A DNA stretch of 64,000 nucleotides from Poriferisodalis sp965204195 (lineage in GTDB: Bacteria > Actinomycetota > Acidimicrobiia > Acidimicrobiales > Poriferisodalaceae), in contig NZ_OZ241975.1 in NCBI RefSeq assembly GCF_965204195.1, forward strand, positions 1 through 64,000. The letters are read 5' to 3'. The notes under the pieces were generated by a model that made no database searches, was not told the DNA's origin, and worked only from the letters and a program-made list of their open reading frames with translations. Of this stretch, positions 24,001 to 36,000 are shown piece by piece (within the stretch, counting starts at the first letter, position 1; the number at the start of each line of letters is the position of its first letter). The position numbers and the translations under genes are program-made.

Positions 24001-27000
24001 CCGTGCCTTTGACCAGACCGGCGAACACGTCGGTGCCGGCGCTGCTGGCGTCGGTGTCGCGGGTGACACCGTCGGGCAGGTCATGAGACGTTCCCCGAGC
24101 GGGCCAGGCCATCGACGACTGGCGTATCTGGATGGCCACATCCCACACGGCCGGGTCGGGATTGGAAGTGACCACCGTCAGGGTGGGAGCACCGTCAGCC
24201 GCACCCGCAGTGACCGACGTGACTGTCGGAATCGGAGGAGCCCGGTTCACCGTCACCGCCACCGACTCGACACTCGTGGAAGTCGGATAGCCGCCCGTGT
24301 CTTCGCTCTGAGTGACCGCATGGCTGATGGTCGCGGTGCCCGCCGCCACGCCGGTGACGGTGAACGTCTCGGCCGTCGACCAGTTCGTCGGGGTGAACGT
24401 GACCGACGCAGGTGCCACCGTCGCCTTGTCCGTGTCGTCCGACGTGGCCGACACCACCACATTCCCCGCCGGTCTGGTGTCGAGCACCAGCGTGTAGTCA
24501 GCGGTGTTCGTCGGCCCTGCCGCCTCGTTCACCGACACCGACGTCTCCGACACCGACACCCCGGCGGTGTCGTCGTCGTCGACCGACACGGCCACCGACC
24601 CGATCGAGGCACCGTCGTAGTCGCTGTCGGTGCTGGTCGCCGTATGAGAGATGGTGACCGACTCGTCGTCCGCGTCGTCGTCGGACACGGCGGTGACGGT
24701 GAACGTCTCGGCTTCGTCCCAGTTCGTCGGGGTGAACGTGTGCGACGCGGGCGCCACCGTGGCCGCACCCGTATCGCCCGAAGAGATGGCGACCTCCACA
24801 TCGTGGGTGGGCTGGGAGTCGAGCACCAGCGTGTAGGTGGCGGTGTTCGTCGGCCCCGCCGCCTCGGTCAGCGTCACCGACGTCTGCGACACCGTGACCC
24901 CGGCGGCGTCGTCGTCGGTGATGGTGACCGTGGCCTCGTCCTTGCTCTCGCCCGCCACTACCCACCCGGTGACGCCGGAGGCCGGGGCGATGGTGATGGT
25001 GAACGTCTCGCCGTCCTCATCCAAGTCGTCGTCGACCAGCGGCACGGTGACGGTGGCGGTGGTCTGGCCCGAGGCGACCGTGACGGGGCTGGTGATCGAG
25101 CCCACGTCGGCGGCCACCGCGGTGGACGACCCGGCGTAGCCGGCGGTGACGCTGAACGCCACCCCACCGGTCGGGGCGTTCTCGCTCAGGGTGATCGTCA
25201 GCGTGGCGTCGGCGCCCTCCGCAGCCGAAGCCGTGGCGCTCACGGCGAAGGTCTTGGGGGTGCCGTCGTCGTCGTCGATGGTGACGGTGGCCAGAGAGCC
25301 CGAGGCGTGGCGGGTGTAGTGGTCGCCCAGGTCGTCGGGGGTCGAGTCGGCGGCCACGATGCGCAGCCGGATGGTTTCGTCGATCTCCGTGTCGTCGTCG
25401 TCGGTGACGGTGATTTCCAGGTTCTGGGTCTTGGACGTGTCGTCGGGGCCGAAGGTCACCGACTTGGTGGCGATGGCGTAGTCGGTGTCCTCGGTGGCCG
25501 ACCCGCCGAGAACCTCCACCGTGAAGGTGGTGGAGGCGGCCGGCAGGTGGTTCACCGTGATCGGCACCGACACCGTCCCGGCGCTGACGTCCTCGTCGAC
25601 CGAGACGGCGTGGGCGCTGGTCGAGGCGGCATCGGTGCCGAACGCGATCTTGGCGCTGCGCGCCTCGTCGTCTTCGATGGTGAACGTGGCGGTGGGGTGG
25701 TCTCCGAGCTCGTAGCCGGTCGGAGGGGTGACGGTGACGGTGAAGGTCTCGTCGTCCTCCACCAGGTCGTCGTTGACGAACGCGAAAGCGAGTGCCGACC
25801 TCTTGACGCTGGGAGCTATGCCGAAACGGGTGGCGCCGTTGGTGTAGTCCACGCCCCCGCCCGTCGCCGTACCGTCACGCCACGCAAAGGTGGCGTAGCT
25901 CAAACTCGGCGGCGCATGGCTCAAGGCGAACCACAGCCAGCCCCGATAGCCGAGAGCGCCCTGGCGTCGGTTCTCGCGCACGCTGTAGGCGGCCGATTCG
26001 AATGAGATGTAGCCGTTCAAGACCTTTGCGGCTACGTCGTCGATGTGGATGCCGACGGGGTACTGGATGGCATCCGCGGTCTGGGTGACGGCGTGGGTGA
26101 TGGTGGCAGCGCCGTCGGAGACGCCGGTGACGGTCACCGTCTGGGGCTTGTTCCAGTCGGCGGGCGTGAAGGTCAGCGCCCCGCTCACGGTGGCGTCGGC
26201 GACGGCGCTGCTGGTGGGCGTGATCACCACGTCGCCCGCCGGAGGGGTGTTCAGCACCAGCGTGTAGGTGGCCTTCGAGCCCGCGCCGCCCACCAGGGTC
26301 AGTGCGGTGCGGCTCACTCTCACGCCGGGGCCGGTTTCCACCAGTCTCAGGGTTGTGGCCCCGCCGGCGGCGAGCGTCACCGCGGGATCGTCCCACACCA
26401 GGGTGCCGTCGGCCTCCCGGCGGGCGTCGCGGACGTCCAGTTCGGTGCGGCCCACCATCAGGCTGTACCTGTTCAGCTCGTCGGGCGGACTCGGGTCGAG
26501 CCGGACGTGCAGCCGGCGGGGCGTGTCGCCTTGCGCCGGGGTCTGCCGCAGGGCAGTGATCGCGTACGTCTTGCCGTCCAGGTCGAAGTCGTCGTCGGTC
26601 AGCGTCGCCGCGGCGCTGCACTCGTCGCCCGCGGCGGACGAGGCGTTGTCGCACCCCGCCGCCTCCCCGTCCAGGTCCCTGGGGGTCAGCGTCGCCGACC
26701 ACCGCGGCGTGACCAGGCTCAGCAGCACCTTGCGGTCCGCCGCCCAAGTGAGGCCCGTCGAGGCCCAAACCAGTTGGTCGTCAAGAACAACGTCGCCGCC
26801 GAGCGTGGCGTCGGAAAGGGCGAGCATCCTGTCGTCGATCCGCAGCACCAGGTCCTCGAGATCATCGCCGAGGCGGCCGGGGTTGCCATCGCTGAGGGTC
26901 GTGTCGAACCGCATGAGCAAGCTCCCCGCAAAGCTGCCCTCGGTTCTCAGACCAATCGTGTGGATTGGGTAGTCGGTGGCGCCGACGGTGACAACGTCGT

Positions 27001-30000
27001 CGGTGAGCAGCTCCCCGGGTTCGCACCCCTTCTCGGGAGTCCCGTCGACGCAGGCCAGCGCCCCGCCGGGGAACGTCGCCGGCGTCAGCGTCGCCGACCA
27101 CAACGTGGGCGGCGCGACCCCCACGGCCACCGGGTCGATGTCGAGGGTGGTGGGGTACTGGATGGCGTCGGCGGTGTGGGTGACGGCGTGGCTGACAGTG
27201 GCGGTGCCCTCGGCTACGCCGGTGACGGTGAACGTCTGCGCGGTGTCCCAGTTCTGGGGGGTGAAGGTGTGGGTGGCGGGCCGCACGGTGGCCGCGGCCG
27301 TTGTGTCGCTGGTGGCCGAGATGGTGACGTCGCCGGCCGGTCGGTGGTCCATCACGACCGTGTAGGCGGCCGTCGAGCCGGCGACTGCCAGCAGCGAGGT
27401 GGGGGTGACCGTCATGGAGGCGCGGTCGTTGTTGGTGATGGTGATGATCTGCTTCCCGGCCGACTGGTAGGAGGCGGGCTGGGACAGCACTTCCAACACG
27501 ATGACTTCGTCGTCTTCGTGTTCGTCGTCGCCGCAGATGGTCAGGTTGACCACCGGGGAGAGACCCCAGAATCTGGCGGGGACGCTGACTCGTGCGCTGA
27601 AGGGGAACACGAAGTCGACGCCGGGTCCGCAGGTGGTGGGGTGGTGGGTGGCGGTGGTGCCGGCGCCGAGGCTGAACCCGAGGGCAAAGGCGGGATACAG
27701 CTGGTGGTCGCGGCTGATGAACGCCTGGACCGGGGTGGTGGCGGTGGCGGCCGCGTCGGGTTCGGTCACCGTGACGGTGGGGTTCTGCAGGGTGACGTAG
27801 GGGAACCGGTCGATGCGCGCCTCCACTTGGGGCAGGGTCATGCCGGCGGGATACTTGGGGTCGGTGCTGGACACCGAGTGGCTGATCAGGGCGGTGCCGA
27901 GATCGTTGGGGCGGCTGTGGGCCGTGACCGTCACGTGCTGGTGGATGTTCCAGTTGTCGAGCGTGAAGGTCATCGCCCCGCTGACCGTGGCGTTGTTCGG
28001 CGTGCCGCTCACCGGGGTGACCGTCACGTCGGCGGTGGGCTTGCTGGTGAGCACCACCGGGTAGGTGCGGGTGCGGCTCCGGGCCACGTTGAAGGCGACT
28101 TTGCCCGACGTGGCGCTGCCCGCCGAGACGCCCGCCGTGTCGTTGTCGGTGATGGTGACGGTGGCCTGGTCCTTGCCCGTGCCCTCCGCTACCCACCCGG
28201 TGACGCCGGTGGCCGGGGCGACGGTGACCGTGAACGTCTCGCCGTCCTCGTCCACCGGGTCGTCGACCAGGGGGATGGTGATGTCGAGGCTGTCGGTGTT
28301 CTCCGCCACGGTGACCGGGGAGGTGATCGACCCGACGTCGGCGGCCACCGCGGTGGACGACCCGGCGTAGCCGGCGGTGACCGTGAACTCCACCCCGCCG
28401 GTCGGGGCGTTCTCGCTCAGGGTGATCGTCAGCGTGGCGTCGGCGCCCTCCGCGGCGGCGGCCGTGTCGCTTACGGCGAAGGTCTTGACAGCCCCGTCGT
28501 CGTTGCCGATGGTGACGGTGGCCAGAGAGCCCGAGGCATCACGGTCGTAGTGGTCGCCCAGGTCGTCGGGGGTGGCGTCGGCGGCCACGATCCGCAGCTC
28601 GATGGTCTCGTCCCGCTCCGAGTCCTCGTCGTCGGTGATGGTGATTTCCAGGTTCTTGGTCTTGGACGTGTCGTCGGGGCCGAAGGTGACCGACTTGGTG
28701 GCGATGGCGTAGTCGGTGTTCTCGGTGGCCGTCCCGCCCAGCACTTCCACCGTGAAGGTGGTGGAGGCAGCCGGCAGGTGGCTGACGGTGATCGGCACCG
28801 ACACCGTCCCGGTGCTGACGTCCTCCTCCACCGCCACCGCGTGGGCGCTGGTGGAGGCGGCGTCGGTGCCGAACGCGATCTTGGCCTCTGCCGCGTCGTC
28901 GTCGGTGATGGTGACGGTGGCGGTGGTGTGGCTGCCCGGGCTGAAGCCGGCCCCGGGGATATGGCCGCTCGGCACGGTGAGAGTGACGGTGAAGGTCTCG
29001 TCGTTCTCCACCAGGTCGTCGTCGACGAGCGTGAAGGCGATGGGGAATGCGCCCGAGTACGAGCGGCCGATGGTGTACGTGGCGCCGCCCTTGGTGTAGT
29101 CGACGCCCCCTCCGGTGGCGGTGCCTGGGCGCCAGGTCATCCCGATGCGCGCCGCAAACCGGGCGGGTTCGTTCCTGATCTTCAGCAGGGCGGAGGCGGC
29201 GCCGTTTTCGTCGACCCGGTACTTGGCGGCGGTCCACGAGACGTACCCGTCCACGCCCAGGGCGACCTCCTGGCTGACCGTGTTGCCGTCGGGGTCGGAG
29301 GCCGTGATCCGTATGGTGGAGGAACCTTGGCTGATGCCTGTGATGAGGAGCTTGCCGTCCGGCGGCGTCGGGAAGGTGGCCCTGTCGATCCGTACGGTCA
29401 CGGCCCTGAAGGTCAGCGGGTCGCCGTCGGGGTCTTCGAAGTAGGGGGTCATGTCGGGGGAGACCGTCTGGCCCAGCACTCCCCGCAGGTGCGTTATTCG
29501 CGCCTTCACCACCGGCGCGGTCTTGACCCTCACCTCGAAAGTGCTGATTGTCCGGTGGCCGTTGCGGTAGGTCGCCGTCACCGTGATCGTGGCCGTGCCG
29601 TGCCCCTGGGGCGTGACCGTCAGGGCGGACTGGTCGTCGGACACCGTCACCGTCGCCACCGCGTCGCTCGAGGAACCCGCCGTGATGCTCCGCCCTCCGC
29701 CGGGCGGGAACCCGTCCAGGGAGACCTCCCGCGTGCCGGTGAGCGTGGGGAACACGACGTCGGAGAGAAGGGGCGGGCCGGGCTGCAGGTACAGTGCGAC
29801 CGCCCGGCCTGCTGTCCAGGTGAGGCCGGTTCCGGTCCAGGTGGCGGTGTGCGGGGTGCTGGGGTCGATCTTGGCCGTCGAGAAGTGGAAGGGGTCGTCT
29901 CCGACCCACAGGGTGTAGGCGCGGAGCTGGTCGGGGATGTCCGAGCCGAGTCGCACCGCCAGGGTGCCGTCTGAGCCCAGGGCGATCCGGTCGATGGTGT

Positions 30001-33000
30001 GGGTCTGTCCGGCCAGGGTGAAGTCGTCGTCGGTGAGCGTTTGCGTGGCGCTGCAGCGGTTGGCGGCGGTGATCGAGGCGCGGCTGCATCCCAGGCCCGA
30101 CGCCAGGGTCTTGGGCGTCAGCGTCGCCGACCAGAACTGGCACGATGATCTGATGCTCAGCTCCACCCGATCGCCCGACGACCAGCCCGGGCCGATGCCG
30201 ACCCATAGCCTCTTGGAGTTGTCATCCCGTGTGACCGACAGCGGATAGCTGCCCGTCCTGCCCGTCACGCCGACACAGAGGTTCAGGCCTGCCAGCCTCG
30301 CGCTGACGTCACGATCGAAGTCGATCTCCAAATCGCTGAGGAGGAAGCCTGGGGTTTTCTGGATTCTCAGGATGTCGATGTTGTATGTCTGGTCGCCGTC
30401 CGTGAAGGAGGAGGAAGTCAGCGTCGTAGTGCAGTGGCGCGAACTGAGACCCTGCAGACTGTTGTCGCAGCCGTAGTAGATGTTGTTGTATCTGCCGACG
30501 GTCAGTGTGGCGGACCACAGTTCGATGACTCTGGGTGTCTCGCTGACCGTGCGGGTCCATTGGCCGGGTCCTGCCGAGTTGTAGGCCCGTACCCGCACGT
30601 CGTAGCCCACGTCGTTGTCGAGGCCCTTGATCACCGCGTCCGTGCCGTCGATCAGCGGGACGGCGGTGGCCTCGTTGGGCCAGCGGGCGTCGCCCGAGGG
30701 CTTGTGCTGGACGCCGTAACGGGTGACAGCCACGCCGGTTCCCGACGGCGCCGTCCAGTCCACCCGAAGCTCCGAATCGCCCGACGTGACCGACAGCCCC
30801 TGCGGCGCCCCCGGCGTGCTGAGAGACTCTCCCGCGCCGACATCGCAGGAGGCCTTGATGCTCAACAAGACCTCCTCGCCCTTGGCGACGGCCTGCACGT
30901 CCAGCGGAGCACCCAGTTCTGTCTCGTCCGCCCAGTCCAAGTGAGCGCCGGGCCACCAGAGCTGCAGGCCGCCGAGCCTCGACCGGGCCTCCGACAGCGC
31001 GAAAGGCCTCGCGCCCACACAGAACTGGTAGCCCTTCAGCGCCTCGTTGGGGACCTTGTCGAAGCTGACAGAGAGCCTGCCCTCGATAGACACGCCCAGG
31101 TTGTCCAGCGACCCGCGGCCGTAGTCGGTGATGCCTGTGAACACATAGTCCACGCCGCCCACCGAGAAACTGTTGTCGTCCAACCGGTCACCGCAACCGG
31201 CCGAACAACCCTTTAGCGGGAAAACGGACGCAACCCGATTACCGTAACCACCCACCGTCAACACCCCAGACCACAGCGGTTCGGAGGGTCGCATGATCAG
31301 TCGGACGGAGAGGCCTGCTGTCCAGGTGAGGCCGGTTCCGGTCCAGGTGGCGGTGTGCGGGGTGCTGGGGTCGATCTTGGCCGTCGAGAAGTGGAAAGGG
31401 TTGTCTCCGACCCACAGGGTGTAGGCGCGGAGCTGGTCGGGGATGTCCGAGCCGAGCCGCACCGCCAGGGCGCCGTCTGAGCCCAGGGCGATCCGGTCGA
31501 TGGTGTGGGTCTGTCCGGCCAGGGTGAAGTCGTCGTCGGTGAGCGTCGCGGTGGCGCTGCACCGGTTGGCGGCGGTGACCGAGGCGCGGTTGCATCCCAG
31601 GCCCGACGCCAGGGTCTTGGGCGTCAGCGTCGCCGACCAGAACTGGCACGACGACCTGATGCTCAACTCCACCCGGCCGCCCGCCTGCCAGCCCAGTGTG
31701 GTTCGCCATTGCCTGTCGGGCGCATCCTGTCTCTGCGGCACCGAATGCGCATGCGACAGCGAATAGCTGTCCGCCACGCCCACGCAGAGGCGGAAGCCGT
31801 TGCCCAGAGCGGCCGGTATGTCGCGATCGAGCTCGAGGTACAGCACCTTCGTTGCCCCGCCCACGTATTCGAGCAACTCGAAGTTGTACGTCTGGCCGTC
31901 GAACGTGAACGACGACGAGCTCAGCAACTCGCTGCAATGATGCGAGACGGGCACGAGAGGGTCGCTGTCGCAGCCGATTTCTGTGACGCCCTGAACGGTC
32001 AGTGTGGCGGACCACAGTTCGATGACTCTGGGTGTCTCGCTGACCGTGCGGGTCCATTGGCCGGGTCCTGCCGAGTTGTAGGCCCGTACCCGCACGTCGT
32101 AGCCCACGTCGTTGTCGAGGCCCTTGATCACCGCGTCCGTGCCGTCGATCAGCGGGACGGCGGTGGCCTCGTTGGGCCAGCGGGCGTCGCCCGAGGGCTT
32201 GTGCTGGACGCCGTAACGGGTGACAGCCACGCCGGTTCCCGACGGCGCCGTCCAGTCCACCCGAAGCTCCGAATCGCCCGACGTGACCGACAGCCCCTGC
32301 GGCGCCCCCGGCGTGCTGAGAGACTCTCCCGCGCCGACATCGCAGGAGGCCTTGATGCTCAACAAGACCTCCTCGCCCTTGGCGACGGCCTGCACGTCCA
32401 GCGGAGCACCCAGTTCTGTCTCGTCCGCCCAGTCCAAGTGAGCGCCGGGCCACCAGAGCTGCAGGCCGCCGAGCCTCGACCGGGCCTCCGACAGCGCGAA
32501 AGGCCTCGCGCCCACACAGAACTGGTAGCCCTTCAGCGCCTCGTTGGGGACCTTGTCGAAGCTGACAGAGAGCCTGCCCTCGATAGACACGCCCAGGTTG
32601 TCCAGCGACCCGCGGCCGTAGTCGGTGATGCCTGTGAACACATAGTCCACGCCGCCCACCGAGAAACTGTTGTCGTCCAACCGGTCACCGCAACCGGCCG
32701 AACAACCCTTTAGCGGGAAAACGGACCTAACCCGATTACCGTAACCACCCACCGTCAACACCCCAGACCACAGCGTCGGAGCGGTCACCGACAGCGACAC
32801 CCGGTCGATGCTCAGGCCGCTCCCGTAGGTGGGGTCGGCCCCGGAGGCGACGTGGTCGATGGCGACCTCGCCCTGGGTCGTGCCGGTGAGCGTGAAGGTC
32901 TTGGGCGTGGTCCAGTCGTCGGGGCCGAAGGCGTGCGACGCCGGTGAGAAGGTCACGCTGCCTGCGCCGCTGTCCGACGGCGTGACGGTCACCGCCCCGG

Positions 33001-36000
33001 TCGGCTTGCTTCCCAGTCGCACCGTGTAGGTGATCTTGGTGCCCTGCGGCAGGTCGTGGAGCCCGGCGACCTCCACCGCCGCGGTGTCGTCCTCGGTGAT
33101 GGTGACGGTGGCGGTGCCCGCGCCGGCCGTCCGCTCGGCCCAGCCGGTCACGCCGGTGGCGGGGGTGACGGTGACCTCGAAGGTCTCGTCGCCCTCGTCC
33201 ACCTCGTCCTCGACGGTCGGGATGGTCAGGGCGGCGCTCGTCTTGTACTCAGGCACCTTCAGCGTGGCCGGCGCCGCGCCCACGTCGGACGCCGCGGCGG
33301 TGGACGGCGAGGCGTGGGAGACCGCGACGTCGAAGGTGAGCCCGCCGGTCGGGGCCGGCTGGTCGAGGGTGACGGTGATCTCCGCCGCGTCGCCCTCGGC
33401 GACCGCGACGTCGGCGACCGCGTAGGAATTGGTCCCGGTCGGCGTCGCCTCCACCGCCACGGCCTCGCCGTCTCCTCCCGGGGTGCTGGCCCACACCTGC
33501 ACCTGGTGGGTGACCGTGGCGGTGAGCGAGTCGGCGATGTAGGTGATGGCGGTGGCGGTCGGGAGCACCTCCTGTCCGGCGTCGTCGGGCTGCCAGGGGG
33601 CGCTGTCGTCGTCGGTCTTCTGCCGCCAGCGCACCCGGTACCGGGAGTCGCCGATGTCGGTGCCGACGAACTCCGGTGCCTTCCATGTCAGCGTCAGCAA
33701 GCTGTTGCCGGCGACGACGGCCAGGTCGCGCACCGCAGAGGGAGGCCGCTCGAGCTTGATGGTGTAGGTGGTCGTGCCTCCGCCGGCGGCGGTCACCGCC
33801 ACCGTGATCGTCTTGGCGGCCCGCGCGGTCAGCGTCACCGGCGCGGTGGGGGTGCCGCTGGAGGCCGTGCTGCCGTCCACCGTCACCGTGGCGGTCTTGT
33901 CGCTGGTGGTGGCGGTCACCTTCACCCCGGTCACGTCCAGCGCCGCCGAGCCCCGGTACCTGAAGGTGGCCACGTCATAGTTCCCGGGGTCGGCCTCGTA
34001 GGTGGCGACGGGGACCACCGTGTCGTCGTCTGTCACCACCTCATGCAGCACGATGGGGATGGCGTCGTCGCCCTGGTCGGTTACCGACAGCGCGCTCAGG
34101 GTGGCGTCGGTGGACAGGGTCGTCGTCTCGGTCGCCACCGTCTCGCCGGTTCCCCCGGCGTTGTGGGCCCACATCTGCACCTGGTAGGTCACCGCACTGG
34201 TGAGACCGGTGATGGTGTAGGAGGTGTCGTTTATGTCCACGGGCTGTCCGGCATCGGCGGGCTGCCAGGAGGCGCTGTCGTCGTCGGTTTTCTGCCGCCA
34301 GCGCACCCGGTACTCCTCGTCGGTGGTGTCGGTGCCGGCGAATGCCGGTGCCGTCCACCTCAGCGCCACCGTGTCGACGGCGGGGGTCGCCGTCAGGCCG
34401 CCCACCGCCGAGGGGGGCCGGTGGAGCTCGATGGTGTAGGTGGTCTGGTTTCCGGCGGCGGCCGTCACCACCACCGGGATCGTCTTTTCGGTCCGCGCGG
34501 TCAGGGTGATCGGCGCGGTGGGCGTGCCGCTGACGGCGGCGCTGCCGTCCACCGTCACCGTGGCGGTGTTGTCGCTGGTGGTGGCGGTCACCTTCGCCCC
34601 GGTCACGTCCAGCGCCGCCGAGCCCCGGTACCGGAAAGTGGCCACGTCATAGTTCTCGGGATTGGCCAGGTAGGCGGCGGCGGCGACCTCGGTGCTGTCG
34701 GTCTCCACCACCGAGGCCAACTCGATGGCGATCGCCGCGTCGTCCTGGTCGGTCACCGACAGCACGCTCAGGGTGGCGTTGTCGGACACCGGCGCGGCCT
34801 CCACCTGGACCTTCTCGCCGACGCCGCCTGAGTTCTGGGCCCACGCTTGGACCTGGTAGGTCACCGCATTGGTGAGGCCGGTGATCGTGTAGGAGGTGGA
34901 GGTCGCCGACACCCTCTGTCCCCGATCGTCGGGCTGCCACGCGGCGGAGTCGTCGGGGGTCTTGGGCCGCCAGCGCACCCGGTACGCGGCGCCGTGCAAG
35001 TCGGTGCCGAGGAACGTCGGGTGCTTCCACGTCAGCGCCAGCGAACCGACCGCAGGGGCCGCCGCGAGGTCCCGCGGCGCCGAGGGAGGCCGCTGGAGCG
35101 TTATGACGTAGCTGGTGGTGCCTCCGCCGGCGGCGGTCACCACCACCGTGATCGTCTTTTTGGTCTGCGCGGTCAGCTTCACCTCCGAGGCGACCCCGCT
35201 GGCGGCGGCCTCCCCGTCCACCGTCACCGTGGCGGTCTTGTCGCTGGTGGTGGCAGTCACCTTCACCCCGGTCACGTCAAGCGCCGCCGAGCCCTCGTAG
35301 CGGAAGGTGGCCACGTCATAGTTCTCGGGGTTGGCCCGATAGACGTCCTGCGCGACGCTGTTCCCGTCGCGGTCCACCACAGCGAACAGATCGATCGCGA
35401 TCGCGTTGCCGGCCTGGTCGGTCACCGACGGCGGCGCGCTCAGCGTCGAGTCGCCCGAGATCGGCGTCGCCTCCGCCTCGGCCCTCACGCTGACGCCTCC
35501 GCTGGTGCTGGCCCACAACTGCACCTCGTGCACGACCGAGCCCGTGAGGCCGGTGATCGTGTAGGAGGTGGAGGTCGCCGACACCCTCTGTCCCCGATCG
35601 TCGGGCTGCCACGCGGCGGAGTCGTCGGGGGTCTTGGGCCGCCAGCGCACCCGGTACGCGGCGCCGTGCAAGTCGGTGCCGAGGAACGTCGGGTGCTTCC
35701 ACGTCAGCGCCAGCGAACCGACCGCAGGGGCCGCCGCGAGGTCCCGCGGCGCCGAGGGAGGCCGCTGGAGCGTTATGACGTAGCTGGTGGTGCCTCCGCC
35801 GGCGGCGGTCACCACCACCGTGATCGTCTTTTTGGTCTGCGCGGTCAGCTTCACCTCCGAGGCGACCCCGCTGGCGGCGGCCTCCCCGTCCACCGTCACC
35901 GTGGCGGTCTTGTCGCTGGTGGTGGCAGTCACCTTCACCCCGGTCACGTCAAGCGCCGCCGAGCCCTCGTAGCGGAAGGTGGCCACGTCATAGTTCTCGG

